Shown here: positions 58,116-64,000 of the stretch, one piece after another
How the letters are laid out: each line of letters begins with the position of its first letter
Position numbering within the stretch: the stretch's first letter is position 1
From: Chionoecetes opilio
Taxonomy: Eukaryota > Arthropoda > Malacostraca > Decapoda > Majidae
DNA length: 64,000 nucleotides
Direction: 5' to 3'
Assembly (NCBI GenBank): GCA_016584305.1
Contig: JACEEZ010013404.1
Location: 7,501-71,500, forward strand
The notes under the pieces: model-generated
What the model was told of the DNA's origin: nothing
Database searches by the model: none
The model's input: only the letters and a program-made list of their open reading frames with translations
Program-made: the position numbers and the translations under genes

Positions 58116-60000
58116 AGGAATCCCTAGCCCCTAGCCCTGTGAGATTTGTCTTCACTGTTAGATCTATTTGGGCTGGGATTAACCTACTCTTTCCGCATAG
58201 TTCTTATAAGTGGAGGAAACAAATCACAACGGCAAGTTCTCCTGAAAACAGGTTAAATAATGCTAACTTGCAGGTATTGCAACTTGATTGAAGGATTGTT
58301 TCAAAAGGGATAGAAAGATATTATAGTTTTAAGGCGCCGCAACTGCGGGGATATTGACGCCTGCTTACATAGACAGTAGAAGTAATAATTTTTTTTTTTT
58401 AAGATATAATCAAAATATTTCAATAACAAAAGATATAAAAGAACAATAGTGTATTAAAAGCAATAATAAAAGAATATTAAAAACATCATAACTTGTCGAG
58501 AAGGCCAACCCTCTCAATAAAGGTATGACCTCATGTCCCGGGGAGAAACGCCTCTCTCCCAATGCCAGGGAGAGACGGTAGGCACCGTTAAAAGGGATAG
58601 CTGGAGACTTCTGTCATGATGGCACCACCCTTGGGGAGTTCCCAATTCGTGCTTCAGGCAAGAGGATGTAACCTGTATTATGCACGAGAGATAGTGATCA
58701 GTTTCATAGTAGTGATTGAACAGATTGCAATAACCAAGCCAAGGGTTTTTTACTGTCCCTTTAGTAAACAGGTTTGCATGTAATAACCCTTTGAGTGTTA
58801 TTACTTTTGTATCTTCACTACTATTGAAATCCCCATTTTTGGGGGAGATGATATATGAAAATTTTATTAAAAATTCCCGAGCTATGTCTTGTCAGTAGGT
58901 AATTTTTTCCTCTATGTCTCACGGGTGATCATCCCCCGCTATCATTCCCCCATTTGTTTATCTTCAAACCTCTTCCGCCTTTTCTTTTTCCCTTTTCACA
59001 CCCTCTCTCTCCCCACATGCCGTATCACCCCAAATTCGGGGGAAATTTTCTGCGATCATGATAACTAATGATGTCGTTCTTTTTATCTTTTGCCAGCCAC
59101 TGGTCAGCCCAAGGAACTCCCCCGAGTTTTAACGCCTTTTAAAAATAATCCCTATCGTTATCGGTTATGGTCTATATGGGCTTTGTAAGGATCCCCGCAA
59201 AAATTAAAAAGCCCCAAAAATCTAAGCGTCTTAATCCACTCCACTCGAAATAGGTGTTGGAGGGGAAATTACTAAAAAAACCATCCTTTTTAAATATTGG
59301 GTTTAAAAAATTTTTAAATTCTTCTACTCAAAGAAAAGGGTTGGTATAGGGACATTTTTTCTGAGGTACCGAGTTTTCATTATTAAAATAGTATTTCGGG
59401 TTTAAAATTTTTCTTTGAAGTCAGGTGAACTTTCCAAAAAGTTCCATTTTGTTGGGGGGAAGCCCCGGGCCCCACGAGTCATTGTTCTTCGCGTCACTGC
59501 GGTAAACCTTCGTCCCAAAACTCCTGTTTTTCTTTTTCCCTTAGTATATTAATCTATATATTTATAAATATATGGTACAGTTAGTGTCACAAGGATAGAT
59601 TTCCCCCCCCACCCTTTTATAAGTATTAACGAGATTCGCTCTTCGCGTCACTGCAGCTGTCCGTTCTTTCAGAAACCCACATGTTTTTACGAAAAACACA
59701 AAAAAACCCTTTTCGCCAATTCTTTCTTACTAGATACCCTATCTTCCAGGTGTTTTTTAAAAATTTAAGTATTATTTTCCCCCCTTGTAGGGCAAGCACT
59801 GAATAAAAAATTTAGGGGGGGAAAATTTTATGTTCAAAAGGTTTATTCTCCTAAGGGAGTTCCTGGTCGAGGTGAAGTCGCTTTTCTTATGTCAGAGTAA
59901 TTTTTCTCTATTGTGTTAACCCTTTTATATGCTGAAGATGATCAAAGTCAGAGCCCTAAAAATTAAGAGGAATAAATATAATTTTTTTTAAAAAGAAAAC
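58116..60000. other. No gene recognised, quality falling
   Basis: To about 58,800 the sequence looks ordinary. From about 58,900 homopolymers of C, G, A and T lengthen and frames break every few dozen bases, which looks like noisy consensus. Confidence 0.55.
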
Positions 60001-61439
60001 TTTTTTATATTTTTAGCGGTGGGATTTTTTTTCTTTGTATCAGTTCAAACCACTGGGACTTGCGGGGGGTTTATTCCTACAAATAAAGAATATCCCCTTT
60101 GGGGAAAATGCTAAAGCCCAAAAATCAGAGAAAAAGTACAAAGTTTCTTTGGGGGGACCAGTAAAATTTCCCCCCAAACATTCGACGTCCCCAGGCACGG
60201 AGATTAAGATTTTAGAAACGGAGGAAAAGCAAATTCCTTCTTCTCAGATGAAAGGTTAAAGGCCCCGGGAAAGGCCACATGACTATGCATTTTGTGGTTA
60301 GGTAGAAACGATTTTCCCGAGGGCTACCCCGGCTCTCTAAATTACCCTATCAAGGAAATTACGCGCACAATAGAGGGGAATTGTGAGGCGATAGGGGCAT
60401 TGCTTAATAAAACCATGCATTTATTCGAAGGAAAACCCACATCTATAGCCCGGGGAAACCCGATGTCTTTCTATTGCCGAGGAAACGGGAATCGAGCCCT
60501 ACCTGTGTTAAAGGGTGTTTCTCCAGCGCATCATGAGGGGTGAAAACCCATATCCCCGAGAGAAAACAAAGGGAGGAGGAGGACCGGGAAGAAATAATAG
60601 GAGGGATAAAAGTTTTATGGAAAAATAAGAGCTGCGGCGGAAGAGAATGGAAGTAGGGAAAAGGGGAAAAAATCAAAAAACCCCCTTTTCCTTTCCCCCT
60701 AAATTATCCAGGGGTAGTGTGGAAGAGATGAAACGAAGGAGGAAGGACCCGGAAAAAAAAATAGGACGGATAAAAGTTTTAAAGGGAAAGAAATAAAAGC
60801 TGCGAAAGGGAAGAGAATGGAGTTTGGAAAAGGAAAAAAAAACGAACTTTTTCCTTACCCTAAATTACCCCGGGATATGAAAGAGGAAAATCAAACGAAC
60901 CCTTTCCCTTCCCCCTAAATTATCCCGGATAGTGTGGAAAGAGGAAAATAAAACGAAGCCTGCCGGGCCTCTCAATTATCCAGGATAGGTGAAAGAGGGA
61001 CTCATCAAAACCTCGGATTTCCCCAATTAGAGAAAAACAATAAAAGGCCTTGCGCAACGGCCCGACCCCAAAGTTCTTTGAATTAGTTGAAAAAAATGTA
61101 GCTCAAGGGGCGCAACACGCACCCAAAATTTTGCAAAGGGAGAGGTGTCAGAACCCCAAATTTTAAATTCACAGCTATCAAACAAACTAAAGTAGAAACA
61201 TGGTCCCCCTTAAAAATTTTTTCGAGCCGATTTCACCCCCGAAGTGAGTGTTTAGAGCCTGGCAAAAATTTGGGGCAATGAGTTACGCGGGGGAGAATCC
61301 CTCAAGTTTTCAAAATCGTGTTTTTGCCAACATGCGTGTTTCGAAAAAAACCCCAAATGAAAATCCCCGCCGTGATAAACAATAAAGAGAAAATTGGGTA
61401 CGGATACAATCGCGTGCCGGAAAATTAGGGGATTCCTAG

Positions 61440-61904
61440 ATGAAGGATACCCCAAAAAAAATTCAAACCGCTCAAACACGAGGGCAAATACTCAAAGAGA
61501 GACAACCCCAAAGGGTTAATGACCCCGCACATAAAAAGAAGAAAAGTGCTAGCAAAAAAGAAACAAATGCCATACATTTCCCAAACTCAAACCACCAAAG
61601 ACGAAGGGGGGGGAAGTTAAACAACAACCCAAGAACTAAAGGCCAGTTTTTGACCCAAGTAAAAACAAAAAAAATTCACCCCCCACGCGAGTCTTTCACG
61701 GAGGAAAACATTCACCAAAAATATTGCGCTTATTGTCAGTCACAAACGCAAAACCCTTTCCCCGGATGCTGGGAAAACCTCCACGGGTCTTGTTTCGACT
61801 GTCGCAAACCCGGTTGCCGGGGGGGAGATCGAAATTTTCCTGGACGGCCAGGAAAATTTTCCACATCCGGTAAAACTAAAAACCCTAGACAATTAGCTGA
61901 CTGA
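61440..61904 (+). pseudogene. gag-like fragment with damaged zinc knuckle
   Basis: 154-residue open frame, Lys/Gln/Asn-rich, with CAYCQSQTQN and HGSCFDCRKPGCRGGDR, where a CX2CX4HX4C knuckle would be expected after CFDC. Confidence 0.55.
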
Positions 61905-61944
61905 CGGTGACGATATTTCACCCCCTTCCACGTAATATAAACAA

Positions 61945-62200
61945 GATAGTAGAACGGTAGTAGACACGGGGAGTGGTTATATTTTAATAAAAGAATGCAA
62001 GCAAAGGGATCGGGGGGGAAATAAATAAACGACGGAATCCCCTCACCTCGTAGGAATACAGACACCCCTGAACATTCTCGCCCATATGGGCAGAAATTAA
62101 AATCGGTGCGGCAAAAGTTAAAAAGGGGTTTTCCCGTTATCCCAACTTTTATCTCAAGGGGTGATGTACTTCTTGGATGTGACTCCTACAAAAGCCACTC
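61945..62200 (+). pseudogene. Aspartic protease fragment
   Basis: VVDTGSGYILIKECK (catalytic DTGS) at about 61,951-62,000 and DVLLGCDSY at about 62,163-62,190, in different frames. Confidence 0.65.
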
Positions 62201-62879
62201 TTACCTGGATGGTAAAAGTAAAGCAATGCGCGGGGCGACCCCCCCCATACGTGAAAACATCCTCGAAAAAGAAACAAAATCAAAAGAATAAAGCTAAACC
62301 CGGTGGAAGTCTGAAACACCCACGAACCCTTCCAGATAAATTCCCCTCACTCGTGAAAAAAACCCTTACACCCCCGTTCCACGGGTTTAAACGAAAATGA
62401 GTTCCGGTTCAAAATTCCTTGTCTACCCGGGGAAAAGATTAGAAAAAATATTCCCCTTACTTGGTAAAGTGTCAGCAGAAAATTAAATTTACTTTCCCCT
62501 TCAGAATAATAAAAAAAAGGGAAAAAAATTTTTTTGTGCAAAGGCCTATATTTGGGTCATAGCACGAAAAATTTCCTCAGCGAAAAAAAATTTAAATTTT
62601 ATTTATGAAGTCCCACAATGATTAATACCCGGGCAAAGTAACACCAGCCGAAAGGAACCCGTACCCCAAGGGTTTAAAAAATTAATCCAGGAAAAAAATG
62701 GAAACACCTGGGCGTTCAGAACAAAAAAGAATCACAAGAATTTCGAAAAAGATCCGCTTTTCATCCCAGATCAAAAAAGAATTAGGTCCAAACGGTCCCC
62801 GGCCACATCAAGGGGGGGGATCCTCGCCATCGAGGACCCTCTTTTCGTTCCAGGAAAGCCCAAGGAGCAAATTCACATA

Positions 62880-63240
62880 TCGCAAGACATGGAAAAAAAG
62901 AAATATCTAGAAAGATCCACGGGCGTGGTTATCACCGATCGTATTTGGAAAAAACCAGATGGGAGAAAAAGAATGTGTCTGACTATCGCACATAAATAAA
63001 CTCTCGCCCCACATCTTCCCCTTCCCCATTTGGGAAAAATTTGGCGAACAAGCCGAGGACAAAAATATATGTCACCTAACATGCGCGAAGCTACTTCCCG
63101 ATCTTCTAGACACGAAAGTCGGACCTGACCCAAATTTTAGCGAGGTGTTTCCCATATCGTTTTCGACGCCCACCATTTGGGTTTTAAAATGCTCAACCCC
63201 CGATATTTTCCAGGCGCTGGGGTTCGTCTTAACTCCCCTT
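62880..63240 (+). pseudogene. Reverse transcriptase fragment
   Basis: KKPDGRKRMCL at about 62,949 resembles the gypsy KKKDGSWRMC block, and TPDIFQALGFVLTPLL at about 63,199 the NAPxxFQxLM block. The YVDD motif is not recovered. Confidence 0.5.
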
Positions 63241-63499
63241 CTTTAGAAGGGGTGGGTAAAAAACTACCTAACGTTTAATTTTAGGGGTCCTACGTTCCCC
63301 TTTTTTTTGAACGTTTAATCAACTTTCGAAGTCCTTACTACCAAGGGGTGAACTCAAACCCCAGTAAGTGTACCTTTGGACTTAAGAATCACTTTCCCGG
63401 GCAGGGTCTCGGGCCCAAGGGATAAACCCGGGCCCAAAGAAAGGGAAGCCCTTTCAAAAAAGAAAGCTCCAAAAAAATGTAAAGGAAATTTGCGGTTTT

Positions 63500-63912
63500 T
63501 GGGGTGGGTGGTTCTATAGGAAGCAGTTCCCTCGTTCGCGAAAGTTGCAGCTCCCCTTCAAATTTTAAAAGAGCTCAGTCACTTTCACCTGGGCGGGGGG
63601 TGTCAACCGCCTTTGAACATCTCAAGTCGTGTCTGATAAACAATGTCCCGGGAAAGGGGAAAAAATTTATGAACCTTTTTCCTTATCAGACGGAGTAAAA
63701 ACCAGTCGGAGGGGTTCTAAATCAAGTTCTCAAACGGTTCAAATTGCCCCCTTTGGTATTCTCCAAAAAACTAATCCTTTGGGGGACACGTACTCCGCGA
63801 CCGACAAAGAAACGTTGGGCCCAAATCTCACTTGTAGAAATTTTTATCATTATCTAGGGGGTCAAAATTTTAATTGTCACGGATCCCAACCTCTCATAGT
63901 ATTTTTTTAAAA
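63500..63912 (+). pseudogene. RNase H fragment
   Basis: STAFEHLKSCLINN at about 63,602, then after frameshifts GDTYSATDKETLGPNL and CRNFYHYLGGQNF, the gypsy RNase H region. The element continues past 64,000. Confidence 0.65.
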
Positions 63913-64000
63913 AAAACTAAAACTCCTCGAATGCCAGGTGGATCCCAGAGATGCGCGAAAATAGGGATGAATTAAATACCTGAAAGGCAAGAAAAACTTC

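Larger units (their letters stand above)
60000..64000 (+). mobile_element. Degraded Ty3/gypsy-like retrotransposon, runs off the window
   Basis: In order on the plus strand: gag-like charged region with a damaged zinc knuckle, protease, RT, RNase H. All are broken by frequent 1-nt indels, many in homopolymers. No LTR recognised. Unrelated to the element at 38,353-42,710. Confidence 0.7.

Overview
This is a eukaryotic, almost certainly arthropod, accessory-rich window; a decapod crustacean is the likeliest source (inference). The evidence is dense long microsatellites (CA, GA, AT, GTA), AACCT pentamers matching the arthropod TTAGG telomere unit, many LINE, SINE, hAT, piggyBac, Harbinger-like and Helitron copies, and one intron-rich secreted trypsin-like protease gene with an arthropod-type TATA plus TCAGT core promoter. 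There are no bacterial genes, operons or CRISPR arrays.

Layout. 1-2,100: low-complexity DNA. 1,885-6,676: two copies of one repeat unit, each with a LINE 3' end and a 36-bp coding-phase tandem repeat; the first copy is split by four later insertions and the second serves as the empty site. 6,770-7,206: a tRNA-Val-derived SINE. 7,271-12,942: a 5.7-kb satellite of about 227 copies of a 25-bp unit. 13,000-17,600: a fold-back element inside a CR1-like LINE 3' end, SINE and LINE debris. 17,816-43,633: a complete ten-exon serine protease gene on the minus strand, CDS 1,002 nt, 333 residues, whose introns hold most of the mobile DNA: two head-to-head Helitrons, a Harbinger-like MITE, a nonsense-broken hAT transposon, a LINE nested in a piggyBac-type MITE, an inverted pair of 281-bp MITEs, and a 4.36-kb LTR retrotransposon. 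43,900-58,100: gene-poor DNA with LINE reverse transcriptase fragments, remnants of two uncharacterised gene or mobile families (a HALTGCDT-type domain and a SWIM zinc-finger protein), fold-back elements and minisatellites. 58,100-64,000: noisy sequence ending in a badly degraded Ty3/gypsy gag-pol that runs off the window.

How it fits together. The only gene I consider functional is the protease. All ten exons join with consistent phases and standard GT-AG sites, and the product has a signal peptide, an Arg-Ile activation site and the His-Asp-Ser triad with trypsin-type Asp189. Its oddity is Asn in place of the near-invariant oxyanion-hole Gly193. The rest is a layered record of transposition, readable because many insertions still have intact target duplications (TCCTACAC, GTGTTAAG, AGATCTTT, ATAAT, TTAA, TTA).
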